A stretch of DNA of 64,000 nt, taken from contig NZ_CP031413.1 of NCBI RefSeq assembly GCF_003367355.1, forward strand, positions 2,274,921 to 2,338,920, given 5' to 3'. A model generated the notes under the pieces. The model was not told the DNA's origin and searched no databases. It saw only the letters and a program-made list of their open reading frames with translations. This stretch comes from Lysobacter sp. TY2-98. GTDB taxonomy: Bacteria > Pseudomonadota > Gammaproteobacteria > Xanthomonadales > Xanthomonadaceae. Shown in pieces: positions 1 through 8,817 of this stretch; position 1 is the stretch's first letter; each line of letters begins with the position of its first letter. The position numbers and the translations under genes are program-made.

Positions 1-39
1 CAGCGCGCCGATCACGAATACAAGCAAGTAACGAAGCAT
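1..39 (-). CDS. 5' end of a membrane or exported protein (partial)
   Basis: The reverse strand opens with ATG at 39 and reads MLRYLLVFVIGAL before leaving the window. This is a hydrophobic stretch typical of a first membrane helix or signal peptide. An AGGAGG Shine-Dalgarno motif lies about eight bases upstream and supports the start. Only 13 codons are visible, so no family can be named. Confidence 0.45.
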   Translation of the reverse strand, partial: MLRYLLVFVIGAL

Positions 40-159
40 GCGGAGGACCTCCTGCCGCTGATGCTGCTGAGCGGCCGTTCTCGCCCGCGTGAAGCCGCTT
101 CGTTCACCGCGGTTTGTCGCGGCGCCGCCGAGCATGGCCCCACTCCAGGAGACCGCGAC

Positions 160-516
160 ATGCGCATCGCCCCCCGCGTCTACACCGCCCAGCCGGACAT
201 CGACCGCCTGCAGGCCATAGCGCTTGAACTGCCGAACGACGAGCACGTGCAGGTCACGCTCGACGATGGCCGCGTCTTCACCGGCATCGTCGCCGCGCGG
301 CCGATCACCCAGCAGTTCTACGACGCGAACGGCGACGAGGGCACCAACGGCGCGGTGCGGCTGGAGCAGTCGGCGCTCGAACATCCGGAAGACGCGCGCT
401 GGGTCGACCTCTATCTCGACCAGATCGTCGAAGTGCGCCACCTCGACCGCGACGAACCGGGCGCGCGGCATCCCCTCCACAGCGCGAACAACGGGCCGTG
501 GTCGCGCAGCGGATGA
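160..516 (+). CDS. DUF3247 family protein
   Basis: This is a 118-residue soluble protein beginning MRIAPRVYTAQPDIDRLQ. From memory it resembles the small DUF3247 family of Xanthomonadaceae, whose function is unknown. The centre (about residues 25-60) looks like a small beta-barrel segment (VQVTLDDGRVFTGIV), reminiscent of Sm/SH3-like folds, but that is inference. The frame is open further upstream, but the ATG at 160 is preferred because CCAGGAGA lies just before it and family similarity begins there. The next gene on the same strand starts 70 bp downstream. Confidence 0.75.
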   Translation: MRIAPRVYTAQPDIDRLQAIALELPNDEHVQVTLDDGRVFTGIVAARPITQQFYDANGDEGTNGAVRLEQSALEHPEDARWVDLYLDQIVEVRHLDRDEPGARHPLHSANNGPWSRSG

Positions 517-586
517 ACAGGCAGCGTTGACGCCTGCTTCACGGTTCCGCGCAAATCCTCCCGCCCCTTATGGCGGAGGGTCCGGG

Positions 587-1201
587 ATGTTGATGCAGGC
601 TGGCGGTTCCGGTGCGGTCGACGGGGCGCTCGTCCACCTGCATCCGATGCTCGACCTGCTGCCGGCGGGTGCCTGCATCTGCGACGTACGCGGCCACATC
701 ACCCACTGCACGCCCAAGGCGGTCGCGTTGTGGGGCTGCCGTCCCGCTGACGACGGCGTCGGGCCGCGCTGGAGCGGCGCGATGCAACTGTTCGACGAAG
801 ACGGCCGCCCGATCCCCCACAACGCCTCGCCGCTCGCGCGCGCCGTCAGTGACGGCATCCCGCATCACGGCCGACGCGTGCAGTTCGAACGCCCCGACGG
901 CAGCCGCCGCCACGCGCTCTGCTACGCCAGCCCGCTGCTCGACGCAAACGGCGCCGTGGTGGGCGGGCTCGACCTGATGGTCGATGTCACCGAACAACAC
1001 CGCGCCGCACAGGCCGAACGTGATCGCGTGCGTACGCAGGGCGAACAGCTCGTGGCGCTCGCCTGCGAGATCCGCGCCAGCCTGACGCCCCTGCGCCGCA
1101 CCGATCGCGAAGCCTCCGCGCGCGCGCTCGACGACCAGCTCCGCCACATCACCCGGCTGGTCGACCGCGTCCTCAACCTCGAGGTCGACGCGGCGGACTG
1201 A
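587..1201 (+). CDS. PAS-domain protein with degenerate HisKA-like tail (His to Cys)
   Basis: This 204-residue soluble protein has one PAS domain (about residues 20-138), ending in the usual PAC-type DVTEQ motif, then a short helical tail. The tail (about 151-198) aligns without gaps to the HisKA helix of the hybrid kinase at 23607-25226. Where that kinase has GHELRNPLAPVR, this protein has ACEIRASLTPLR, so Cys160 replaces the phospho-accepting histidine. The second helix (LRHITRLVDRVLNL) is retained, and no ATPase domain follows. It therefore cannot be a conventional kinase. It may be a sensor or dimerisation partner for the cyclases downstream. Start: ATG at 587 after GGAGGG. Confidence 0.75.
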   Translation: MLMQAGGSGAVDGALVHLHPMLDLLPAGACICDVRGHITHCTPKAVALWGCRPADDGVGPRWSGAMQLFDEDGRPIPHNASPLARAVSDGIPHHGRRVQFERPDGSRRHALCYASPLLDANGAVVGGLDLMVDVTEQHRAAQAERDRVRTQGEQLVALACEIRASLTPLRRTDREASARALDDQLRHITRLVDRVLNLEVDAAD

Positions 1202-1394
1202 TGGGCGTGCTTGATCTTCGGCCTTCCGCGCTCCACGCTGAGCGCCGGCCGGGCCGCTGTGCCCGGGGACACGCCGGCTGACCCATGGGAGCTTCACGAC
1301 ATCGAGGCGCTTTTCGCGCGCTTCGCGGCCAGGCCGCGTGCCGCTCGCGCGCGCCTGCGACGCTCCCGCATGTTGCCACGCAGCAATCGTCGCA

Positions 1395-3134
1395 ATGAAC
1401 AGCCTGCTCCTCGACCGCCCACTGGACGCCATCGCCTTCGAGGCGACCTTCGCCGATGCGCCCTTCGGCATGGGCTGCGTCGACGCCTGCGCACGCTGGT
1501 TGCACGCGAACACCGCACTGCGCGCGATGTTCGGCGTCGACACACTGCCGTCCTTACGCGCCCTCGCCGGCCCGCAGCAGGCCGCCGCGCTCGATGACCT
1601 GCTCGACGGACGCCGCGCGCGCCTGCGCCTGGAACCCGAGCTGGGCGCGCATCGTCCCGTGCTCGACCTGTCGCCGTTGCGCGAGGCTGACGGGCGCGTC
1701 GTCGGTTTCATCGTGCACGGCGAAGACCGCGCCGCGCAGACGCACGCGACCAGCGAGCGCGACGCCTTCTTCGCCCTCACGCCCGACCTGCTCGCCTTCG
1801 TCGACGCACGCGATCGCCTGCTCGAAGTGAATCCCGCCTGGGAAGCCACGTTGGGCTGGTCCCCGCGCGACCTCGAAGGCCACCGCCTCGACGAATTCGT
1901 GCACGAGGACGACCGCGAGCGCGTGCTCGCGCAGTTCGCCGAAGTCCGCAACGGCACCGTGGTCGACGCCAGCTTCCGCGGGCGCCTGCGTTCGCGTTAC
2001 GGCGGCTATCGCTGGATCGAATGGCAGGTGCGCGAATTCGACGTCGCCCGCCTGTACTGCACGGCGCGCGACGTCACCGATCAGGTGCGTGCGCGCGACT
2101 CGCTGCTGCGCAATCGTGACGAACTCGAACGTCGCATCGCACAGCGCACGCACGAGCTCGATCGCGCACTGGCGCGCCTGCAGCTGCATGCCGACAACTC
2201 GCCGCTGGCGACGATCGAATGGGATCGCCAGCTCAACGTCGCGCAGTGGTCGCACCGCGCACGCGAGATGTTCGGCTGGCACGAGGACGAGATCGTCGGT
2301 CACGCGCCCTCGGTGCTGCCGATGCTGCATCCCGATGACGTCGCTGGGGTGGACGCCGCGATGGCGCGTCTGGCGTCGCGCGAAACATCGCGCCACGTGC
2401 ACACCGTGCGCATGGTCGCGCGAGACGGCCGCGTGCGCGTCTGCGAATGGTTCGATTCCGCGCTGTTCGATGCGAACGGCCGGGTCAGCTCGATCCTGTC
2501 GCTGGTGCAGGACGTGACCGAACGCGAAGCTGCAGTCGCCGCGCTGCAGCGTGCGCACGAGGACCTCGAAGCGAAGGTCGCCGAACGCACGCTCGAACTC
2601 GAACGGCTGATGGCCATGCTGGAAAGCCAGGCGCGCCAGGATCCGCTGACCGATCTGCCGAATCGTCGCGGCCTGATGGAGCGCCTGCCGCGCTCGCTGG
2701 ACCGCAGCACGCGCCACGACGGCGCGATCGCGGTGATGTTCGTCGATCTCGACCGCTTCAAGCACGTCAACGACACGCTGGGCCATGACGCCGGCGACGA
2801 GCTGCTGCGCGAATGCGCGCGCCGGCTGGTGAGCGCGGTGCGCAAGACCGACATCGTCGCGCGGCTCGGCGGCGACGAGTTCGTGATCGTGCTCGAGAAC
2901 GTCCGCGATCCCGAGACCCACGCGCGACGCGTCGCCGAGAAGGTGCGCGAAGCACTGGCCGAGCCGGTCGACGTTGGCACGGCGAAAGTGCGCGTGTCGG
3001 CGAGCATCGGTGTCGTCATCCAGGCCGACGGCACCATCACGGCCGAAGACCTCATCTCCCGGGCCGACCGCCGCATGTATGCGGCCAAGCACGCCGGCGG
3101 CAATGCCGTGCGGACCGACGACGGCGCGATCTGA
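1395..3134 (+). CDS. PAS-PAS-PAS-GGDEF diguanylate cyclase
   Basis: This 579-residue protein has no membrane helices and is probably a cytosolic sensor that makes cyclic-di-GMP from two GTP. Three PAS-like segments lie at about 1-110, 128-235 and 265-385. A coiled-coil linker (about 385-415) leads into a C-terminal GGDEF domain. The active-site motif GGDEF is intact at 492-496. The RKTD inhibitory I-site is at 483-486, five residues upstream, so product inhibition is expected. The start was set at ATG 1395; an in-frame ATG at 1338 would add 19 unlikely residues. It lies between a PAS protein and a GAF protein on the same strand, all apparently sensory. Confidence 0.88.
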   Translation: MNSLLLDRPLDAIAFEATFADAPFGMGCVDACARWLHANTALRAMFGVDTLPSLRALAGPQQAAALDDLLDGRRARLRLEPELGAHRPVLDLSPLREADGRVVGFIVHGEDRAAQTHATSERDAFFALTPDLLAFVDARDRLLEVNPAWEATLGWSPRDLEGHRLDEFVHEDDRERVLAQFAEVRNGTVVDASFRGRLRSRYGGYRWIEWQVREFDVARLYCTARDVTDQVRARDSLLRNRDELERRIAQRTHELDRALARLQLHADNSPLATIEWDRQLNVAQWSHRAREMFGWHEDEIVGHAPSVLPMLHPDDVAGVDAAMARLASRETSRHVHTVRMVARDGRVRVCEWFDSALFDANGRVSSILSLVQDVTEREAAVAALQRAHEDLEAKVAERTLELERLMAMLESQARQDPLTDLPNRRGLMERLPRSLDRSTRHDGAIAVMFVDLDRFKHVNDTLGHDAGDELLRECARRLVSAVRKTDIVARLGGDEFVIVLENVRDPETHARRVAEKVREALAEPVDVGTAKVRVSASIGVVIQADGTITAEDLISRADRRMYAAKHAGGNAVRTDDGAI

Positions 3135-3240
3135 AATCGCGATACGCGTCACCCTTCTTCACGCAGTGCAGGGGTTTTCCCCGCGTGTAGTGGGAACCGC
3201 GTCTCGCTAGGCTGGGGCCACGTCCGCAGCCCGAAGCGCC

Positions 3241-4293
3241 ATGCCCGCCGCCCCACTGCCCGCCAACGAACTCTCCCGCCAGGCGCTGCTCGAAGCGCTG
3301 GGCATCCTCGACACCCCGCCCGAAGACGACTATGACGACATCGTGCGCATCGCCGCGGCGGTCTGCCGCGCGCCGATCGCGACGATCTCGCTGGTCGACG
3401 CCGACCGCCAGTGGTTCAAGGCGCGCGTGGGCCTGGACGACGCGCAGACGCCGCGCTCGCAGTCGTTCTGCGCGCACGCCATCCTCGATCCCAACGACCC
3501 GCTGGTCGTCGAGGACGCCACCGCCGATCCGCGTTTCGCCGACAACCCGTTGGTGACCGAGCGCGGCATGCGTTTCTACGCCGGCGCGCCGATCGAGGCG
3601 TCCGGCATGCCGGTCGGCACCGTCTGCGTGCTCGACCGCGAGCCGCGTTCGCTCACGCAGCAGCAGGTCGAGGTGCTGCAGGCGTTGGCGCGACAGGTGG
3701 CGCGCATGATCGAGTTCCGGCGCGCCAGTCGCCTGCTCAAGCTGCACCTGCGCGAGCGCGAATGGTTCGCCTCGCAGCTTGTGCGTCACGAATCACTATT
3801 GCAGGCGCATGCACCGCAGGTGGCGCCGGCGGGCGTCGTCGATGCGCTGACACGCCTGCCCGGCCCGGCGGCGTTCGCCGAAGCGCTGGACGCGGAGATC
3901 GCGGCGCATGGCCGCCAAATCGAATTGCAGGTGGCGCGCATCGAGATTGACGACCTCGCCTCGTTCGGCGCGATCCACGGGCACGACGAAGTCGAACGCA
4001 TCCTCCGCGAGCTGGCGTCGCTGCTGCGCGCGGGCGAGATCGCCGAGGGACGCGTCGCGCGCGTCGGCACGGGTTTCGCGTTGCTGATGCCGATGCCGCT
4101 GTCGCAAGCGGTCGCGCAGTGCGTGCGCCTGGCCGACCACGCCGGCAATCCGGCCTCGGGCGTGCCGGTCACGCTGAGCATCGGCCTGACTACGGTGGCC
4201 GCGGGCGAAGGCGGTGCCGACGCCCTGGAATGCGCCGAGCATGCGCTCGCACAGGCGCAGGGCGCGGGTGGCGCACGCGTCGAAGTGCGCTGA
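3241..4293 (+). CDS. GAF protein with degenerate GGDEF domain
   Basis: This 350-residue soluble protein has an N-terminal GAF domain (about 20-165), with the familiar opening LDTPPEDDYDDIVRIAA. A helix and then a GGDEF-like fold (about 195-345) follow. The fold keeps the DALTRLPG entry motif, but the catalytic loop reads GTGFA at 276-280 instead of GGDEF, and no RxxD I-site is visible. It should therefore not make cyclic-di-GMP. It could bind GTP or act as a regulatory partner (inference). It follows the PAS-GGDEF gene by 106 bp and ends before a bidirectional terminator. Confidence 0.82.
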   Translation: MPAAPLPANELSRQALLEALGILDTPPEDDYDDIVRIAAAVCRAPIATISLVDADRQWFKARVGLDDAQTPRSQSFCAHAILDPNDPLVVEDATADPRFADNPLVTERGMRFYAGAPIEASGMPVGTVCVLDREPRSLTQQQVEVLQALARQVARMIEFRRASRLLKLHLREREWFASQLVRHESLLQAHAPQVAPAGVVDALTRLPGPAAFAEALDAEIAAHGRQIELQVARIEIDDLASFGAIHGHDEVERILRELASLLRAGEIAEGRVARVGTGFALLMPMPLSQAVAQCVRLADHAGNPASGVPVTLSIGLTTVAAGEGGADALECAEHALAQAQGAGGARVEVR

Positions 4294-4312
4294 CGTTCGC
4301 TGAAACAGACGC

Positions 4313-4342
4313 AAAAAAAAGCCCGGCCGAAGCCGGGCTTTT
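4313..4342. terminator. Bidirectional intrinsic terminator
   Basis: A 7-bp GC stem (GCCCGGC, 4321-4327, pairing with 4332-4338) has a CGAA loop. It is preceded by eight A residues and followed by TTTT, so it can end transcription of the GAF gene on the plus strand and of the cold-shock gene on the minus strand. Confidence 0.85.
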
Positions 4343-4370
4343 CAGATCGTGAGACCTGAGGGGCAGCGGA

Positions 4371-4577
4371 TTACTCCGGCTGCACGGCCTCGGCCTGCAG
4401 GCCCTTCTGGCCCTGCGTCACGGTGAAGGAGACCTTCTGGCCTTCCTTCAGGCTCTTGAAGCCCTGGGTCTGGATAGCGCGGAAATGGACGAAGACGTCT
4501 TCGCCGTTCTCACGCGAGATGAAGCCGAAGCCCTTGGCGTCGTTGAACCACTTCACGGTGCCGGTTTCACGGGACAT
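4371..4577 (-). CDS. cspA: Cold-shock domain protein (CspA family)
   Basis: This 68-residue protein is a single cold-shock domain that binds single-stranded RNA and DNA and melts secondary structure. Both nucleic-acid-binding motifs are intact: RNP1 (KGFGFI, about residues 15-20) and RNP2 (VFVHF, about 28-32). The length matches the family exactly. AGGAG precedes the ATG, and about 140 bp of non-coding DNA separates it from the next gene, room for the long leader common in csp genes. Which paralogue it is cannot be decided, so the symbol is generic. Confidence 0.95.
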   Translation of the reverse strand: MSRETGTVKWFNDAKGFGFISRENGEDVFVHFRAIQTQGFKSLKEGQKVSFTVTQGQKGLQAEAVQPE

Positions 4578-4719
4578 TGTGTAACTCCTGGAACATATCT
4601 AAAGGTGCCGCACGGAGCGGCGGTAGCGCTGTTCACAAGGAGTGATCTAGCAACGATGGAGCGGATCATCGATCAACAGCATCGGGTCACAGGTCACGGT
4701 GACCCCTGGAGCAGCGGGG

Positions 4720-5199
4720 CTACCGTAGAGCCTGGACCGGGGAATTGCAACGCCCGTCTGTCGCTTCTTCAGCTGCGCGGCAGGCTGCGGCGACGGCCGG
4801 TTGACCGGGCTCTACCACGACGGGATCGGCCAGTAGCCAGCGCTCGGCCTCCTTCTCGCCGCGGAAAACGCGACCGGTCAGTCCCGCGCTGGTGACACGG
4901 CGTTCGGCCGCGACCAGCAGTCCGGCGTCCTCGGTCGCATCCACGTAGGCGATGCGCATGTCGCGGAAGCCCATGGCGATCAGGGCGGAGACGACGTCGG
5001 CCATCTCCGCGGGGACCGCCGTCCCGGCCAGCTCCTCGACCACCAGCAGCCGGCGGACGCCGTCCGCCCGGCATCGCGCCTCGATCTCGGTCCAGTAGGC
5101 GACGGACACTTCGTAGGTGTCCTCCGGCCCCTCGACGTGGGCATAGAGGTACTGCTCGCGGGGCTCGAAGCGGAGGGTGTAGGCCGGACGTTCGCTCAT
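4720..5199 (-). CDS. Conserved hypothetical protein, possible STAS/SpoIIAA-like fold
   Basis: This 159-residue soluble protein begins MSERPAYTLRFEPREQYLYA. Alternating beta-strands and helices (YLYAHVEGPED, VRRLLVVEELAGTA, MRIAYVDATED), followed by a short helical segment, resemble the SpoIIAA-like/STAS fold of small anti-sigma-antagonist-like proteins. That is a fold impression rather than a firm match. The last 30 residues are low-complexity and may be disordered. It is transcribed away from the DUF3297 gene at 5294, with about 95 bp between the starts. Confidence 0.6.
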   Translation of the reverse strand: MSERPAYTLRFEPREQYLYAHVEGPEDTYEVSVAYWTEIEARCRADGVRRLLVVEELAGTAVPAEMADVVSALIAMGFRDMRIAYVDATEDAGLLVAAERRVTSAGLTGRVFRGEKEAERWLLADPVVVEPGQPAVAAACRAAEEATDGRCNSPVQALR

Positions 5200-5293
5200 C
5201 CCGCCACCCTAGCGGCCGTGACGCCGGTCGCACACGGGCGGGAGGTCACGGTCCGCTGCGATAATGCCGGCCCGCTCCACCGACCCGATCCCG

Positions 5294-5560
5294 ATGACCG
5301 ACACGCTCCCCGACCGCCTCGCCACCGATCCGCGCAGTCCCTTCCACGACGCCGCCCTGCTCGAGCGCGGCATCGGCATCCGCTTCAACGGCCGCGAGCG
5401 CCGCGACGTCGAGGAGTACTGCGTGAGCGAGGGCTGGATCCGCGTGGCGGCCGGCCGCGCCATGGACCGCCGCGGCCAGCCGATGACGCTGAAGCTGCGC
5501 GGCACCGTGGAGCCCTACCTGCTGATCGCCGACACCGCGTCGGACGCCGACGCCGGCTGA
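5294..5560 (+). CDS. DUF3297 family protein
   Basis: This 88-residue protein begins MTDTLPDRLATDPRSPFHD and contains GIGIRFNGRERRDVEEYCVS followed by a beta-rich end. This is the pattern I recall for DUF3297, a small conserved proteobacterial family of unknown function with glutaredoxin-like length. The ATG at 5294 is chosen because family similarity starts there. The gene ends 118 bp before the PilU-like ATPase gene and is probably its own transcript. Confidence 0.8.
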   Translation: MTDTLPDRLATDPRSPFHDAALLERGIGIRFNGRERRDVEEYCVSEGWIRVAAGRAMDRRGQPMTLKLRGTVEPYLLIADTASDADAG

Positions 5561-5678
5561 TCGCGCGGCATGCACGACCGCCGTCGCGATCTCCGGATCG
5601 CCACGGCGCGCACGGTTCACGCTGTTCATCGATCGCGCCTGCGGCCGATATCGCGGTGGTCTCCCCCGATCGCCGCGC

Positions 5679-6938
5679 ATGACCCAGCTCACCGACGACC
5701 AGGCTCGCGATTACATGCACAAGCTCCTGGCCGCCATGGCGAACGCCGGCGGCTCGGACCTGTTCATCGCGCACGATTTCCCGCCGAGCATGAAGGCGCA
5801 CGGCCAGATGACGCCGCTGAGCCCGCAGAAGCTCACCGGCGCCGTCACCCAGCAGCTCGCGCGTTCGTTGATGAACGACAAGCAGCGTGCGGAGTTCGCC
5901 GAGCAGTTCGAATGCAATTTCGCGATCGCCGTGCCCGGCGTGTCGCGCTTCCGCGTCAACGTGTTCATGCAGCAGGGCCATGTCGGCATGGTGCTGCGCA
6001 CGATCGCCGCGGAAATTCCGAACTTCGAAAAGTTGCGGCTGCCCGATGTGCTGAAGGAGCTGGTGCTCGCCAAGCGCGGCCTGATCCTGCTCGTCGGCGG
6101 CACCGGTTCCGGCAAGTCGACCTCGCTCGCCGCGATGCTCGACCACCGCAACCGCACCACCGCCGGTCACATCATCACGGTGGAAGACCCGGTCGAATAC
6201 GCGCACGCCTCGCAGAAGTCGCTGGTGACGCACCGCGAGGTCGGCGTCGACACGCACAGCTGGCACCACGCGCTCAAGAACACATTGCGCCAGGCGCCCG
6301 ACGTGATCCTGATCGGCGAGATCCGCGATGCGGAGACCATGGAGCACGCGATCGCGTTCGCCGAAACCGGCCATCTCTGCCTGTCCACGCTGCATGCCAA
6401 CAGCGCGTCGCAGACGATGGAACGCATCATCAATTTCTTCCCGGAAGAACGCCGCACGCAGCTGCTGATGGATCTTTCCGCCAACCTGCGTGCGATCGTG
6501 TCGCAGCGCCTGGTGCGCACCGAAGACGGCAAGGGCCGCGCCGCGGCGATCGAGATCCTGATCAACACGCCGACGATCGCCGAGAAGATCTTCAAGGGCG
6601 AGTTCAACGAGCTCAAGGCGATCATGAACAAGTCGCGCGAGCTGGGCATGCGCACATTCGACTGGGCGCTGTTCGAGCTCTACAACGACGGCATGATCAG
6701 CTACGACGAAGCGATCCGGAATGCCGACTCGGCCAACGAGCTGCGTCTCAACATCAAGCTGAAGAGCCGTCGTGGCGAACCGGCGAATGCGGCGGCGCTG
6801 TCGCTGTCGCTCGATGCGGCGCCGACGGCGGAAGACGCTGAAACAATCCGTCGCGAGGAACTGCGTCGCCAGCAGGAAAAGCGCGACCAGCTGGAACTCG
6901 AGCGCCTGCAGCGCGAGAAGGCCGCGCGACCGGCCTGA
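5679..6938 (+). CDS. pilU: PilT/PilU-family type IV pilus ATPase (PilU-like)
   Basis: This 419-residue hexameric secretion-type ATPase powers or assists type IV pilus retraction at the inner-membrane face. Walker A GGTGSGKST is at 140-148. The Asp-box region (ITVEDPVEY), the Walker B-like LIGEIRD and the His-box region (GHLCLSTLHA) all follow in order. The N-terminus SDLFIAHDFPPS and the SANELRLNIKL stretch near residue 350 favour PilU over PilT. A charged coiled tail of about 60 residues extends past the core. No pilT lies beside it, unlike the usual pilT-pilU pair, so it may be an additional PilU paralogue. Confidence 0.85.
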   Translation: MTQLTDDQARDYMHKLLAAMANAGGSDLFIAHDFPPSMKAHGQMTPLSPQKLTGAVTQQLARSLMNDKQRAEFAEQFECNFAIAVPGVSRFRVNVFMQQGHVGMVLRTIAAEIPNFEKLRLPDVLKELVLAKRGLILLVGGTGSGKSTSLAAMLDHRNRTTAGHIITVEDPVEYAHASQKSLVTHREVGVDTHSWHHALKNTLRQAPDVILIGEIRDAETMEHAIAFAETGHLCLSTLHANSASQTMERIINFFPEERRTQLLMDLSANLRAIVSQRLVRTEDGKGRAAAIEILINTPTIAEKIFKGEFNELKAIMNKSRELGMRTFDWALFELYNDGMISYDEAIRNADSANELRLNIKLKSRRGEPANAAALSLSLDAAPTAEDAETIRREELRRQQEKRDQLELERLQREKAARPA

Positions 6939-6981
6939 TCCCGGCATGGCGATAATGGCGGCCCGACCGGAGCCGCCACCG

Positions 6982-7779
6982 ATGCACGTCGCCTCGCTGC
7001 ACCTGTATCCGCTGAAGTCGTGTGCGCCGCTCGATGCCGAGGCGCTCGACGTGACGTTGCGCGGCCCGGTGGGCGATCGTCGCTGGATGGCGGTCGATGC
7101 GAACGGGCGCTTTCTCACCGCGCGCCAGCATCCACGCCTCGTTGGCATTCGTGCGTTGCCGGACGACGCTGGCATCGTGCTAAGTGCGAACGACATGCCG
7201 GCGTTGCATGTCCAACCTCCAGCCAACGATGCGCCGCGCCGCGAGGTCGTCATCTGGGACGACACCGTGCATGCCGTCGATGCCGGCGACAACGCCGCGG
7301 CATGGCTGACGCAGTACCTCGGCCTGACGACGCGCCTCGTGCACATGGATGCCACGGTGCATCGGCCGGTCGACGCGAAATACGGGAAGCCGGACGACGA
7401 GGTGAGCTTCGCCGACGGCTATCCGCTGCTCGTCATCACGCAATCGGCGCTGGACGAACTCAACGCGAGACTCGCATCGCCGGTGCCGATGGCGCGGTTC
7501 CGACCGAACATCGTCGTCGCAAGCACCGCGCCGAATGCCGAGGACGGCTGGCGACGCGTGCGCGTCGGCGAGGTCGAATTCGATGCGGTGAAGACGTGCA
7601 TCCGCTGCGTGTTCACTACGATCGATCCGGCGACGATGACGCGCGATCCCGGCGGCGAGCCGCTGCGCACGCTGCTGACCTATCGCCGCACGCCGAAAGG
7701 CGTGTCGTTCGGCATGAACCTGATTCCGCGCGGCACCGGTCGCATCGCGCGTGGCGATGCAGTGGTCGTACTCGACTGA
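6982..7779 (+). CDS. MOSC-domain protein (mARC/YcbX-like)
   Basis: This 265-residue protein has an N-terminal MOSC beta-barrel (VASLHLYPLKSC, about 1-110) and a C-terminal MOSC domain. The stretch TCIRCVFTTIDP carries the cysteine that in mARC/YcbX relatives coordinates the molybdenum cofactor. Such proteins reduce N-hydroxylated substrates using electrons from a partner. No ferredoxin domain is fused here, so electron transfer would need a separate protein. The ATG at 6982 starts family similarity. It converges with the oxidoreductase at 7782 with two bases between stop codons. Confidence 0.85.
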   Translation: MHVASLHLYPLKSCAPLDAEALDVTLRGPVGDRRWMAVDANGRFLTARQHPRLVGIRALPDDAGIVLSANDMPALHVQPPANDAPRREVVIWDDTVHAVDAGDNAAAWLTQYLGLTTRLVHMDATVHRPVDAKYGKPDDEVSFADGYPLLVITQSALDELNARLASPVPMARFRPNIVVASTAPNAEDGWRRVRVGEVEFDAVKTCIRCVFTTIDPATMTRDPGGEPLRTLLTYRRTPKGVSFGMNLIPRGTGRIARGDAVVVLD

Positions 7780-7781
7780 GG

Positions 7782-8762
7782 CTACGTCACCAGCACGATC
7801 TTGCCAGTGTGCCGGCCGGACTCCAGCCAGGCGTGTGCCTGGGCGGCTTCGGCCAGCGGGAAGGTGCGATCGACGACGACGCGAACGCGGCCTGACTCGA
7901 TCCACGGCCACACGACGCGCTCAACCTCGGCGGCCAGACGGGCCTTCTCATCGGCATCGCGCGGGCGCAGCGTCGAACCTGTGAGCACGGCACGTTTTCG
8001 CATCAGTGCCCACACCGGCACCTCGAGCATGTCGCCGCCCTGCGAGGCGATGTAGACGATGCGGCCGCCGGTATTGAGCGCATCGAGCGTCGTCGCGAAA
8101 TACGGCGCGCCGACCATGTCGAGTGCGACGTCGACGCCGCCGTTCGCCTTCGCGATCGCGCCGAAGTCCTCGTGCGTGGTGTCGACGGCGATATCCGCAC
8201 CGAGTTCGCGCGCCGCGGCTGCCTTGTCTGCGCCGCGTGCCGTCGCGATCACGCGCGCGCCCGCCGCCTTGGCCATGCCGATCGCCATGACGCCGATGCC
8301 CGACGTCGCGCCGTGCACGAGCAGCGTCTCGCCGGCTTTCAGCGCGCCATGTTCGAACACGTTCGCGTAGACGGTGAACGCGGTTTCGGGAATGGCAGCG
8401 GCGTGCACGAAATCGAGATCGTCCGGGATCGGCAGCGCATGGCGTGCGTCGACGACCGCGTACTGGGCGTATCCGCCGCCCCCCAGCAGCGCGCAGACTC
8501 GCTCACCCTCTTTCCATCGACCGGCGCCGCGTACCACCTCGCCCGCAATTTCGAGACCGAGCGTCGACGGTGCGCCAGGCGGCGGCGGATAACGACCCTC
8601 GCGCTGCAGGATGTCGGGCCGGTTCACGCCCGCCGCCCGCACGCGCACGAGCAGTTGGCCCGGGCCCGGTTCGGGCCGGTCGACGATCACCGCGTGCAGT
8701 GCTTCGGCGGGGCCGGCGCCGTCGCGCACGGCGATGGCGGTCATGGTGGCGGGCAGGCTCAT
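7782..8762 (-). CDS. NAD(P)H-quinone oxidoreductase, zinc-independent MDR family (PIG3-like)
   Basis: This 326-residue medium-chain dehydrogenase/reductase has an N-terminal GroES-like domain (about 1-125). A Rossmann domain follows, with the cofactor loop HGATSGIGVMAIGMAKAAGA near residue 155. The catalytic-zinc cysteine and histidine pattern of alcohol dehydrogenases is absent, and VNRPDILQREGRYPPP is typical of the quinone oxidoreductase/PIG3 branch. It probably reduces quinones or similar electrophiles with NADPH. ATG at 8762 was used; the ATG at 8744 is equally plausible. Neighbours do not reveal a pathway. Confidence 0.88.
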   Translation of the reverse strand: MSLPATMTAIAVRDGAGPAEALHAVIVDRPEPGPGQLLVRVRAAGVNRPDILQREGRYPPPPGAPSTLGLEIAGEVVRGAGRWKEGERVCALLGGGGYAQYAVVDARHALPIPDDLDFVHAAAIPETAFTVYANVFEHGALKAGETLLVHGATSGIGVMAIGMAKAAGARVIATARGADKAAAARELGADIAVDTTHEDFGAIAKANGGVDVALDMVGAPYFATTLDALNTGGRIVYIASQGGDMLEVPVWALMRKRAVLTGSTLRPRDADEKARLAAEVERVVWPWIESGRVRVVVDRTFPLAEAAQAHAWLESGRHTGKIVLVT

Positions 8763-8817
8763 GCGGGACTCGCATTCGGGGACGCGGCACCGTAGCGCAG
8801 TGGCGCGTTCGTCGGCG

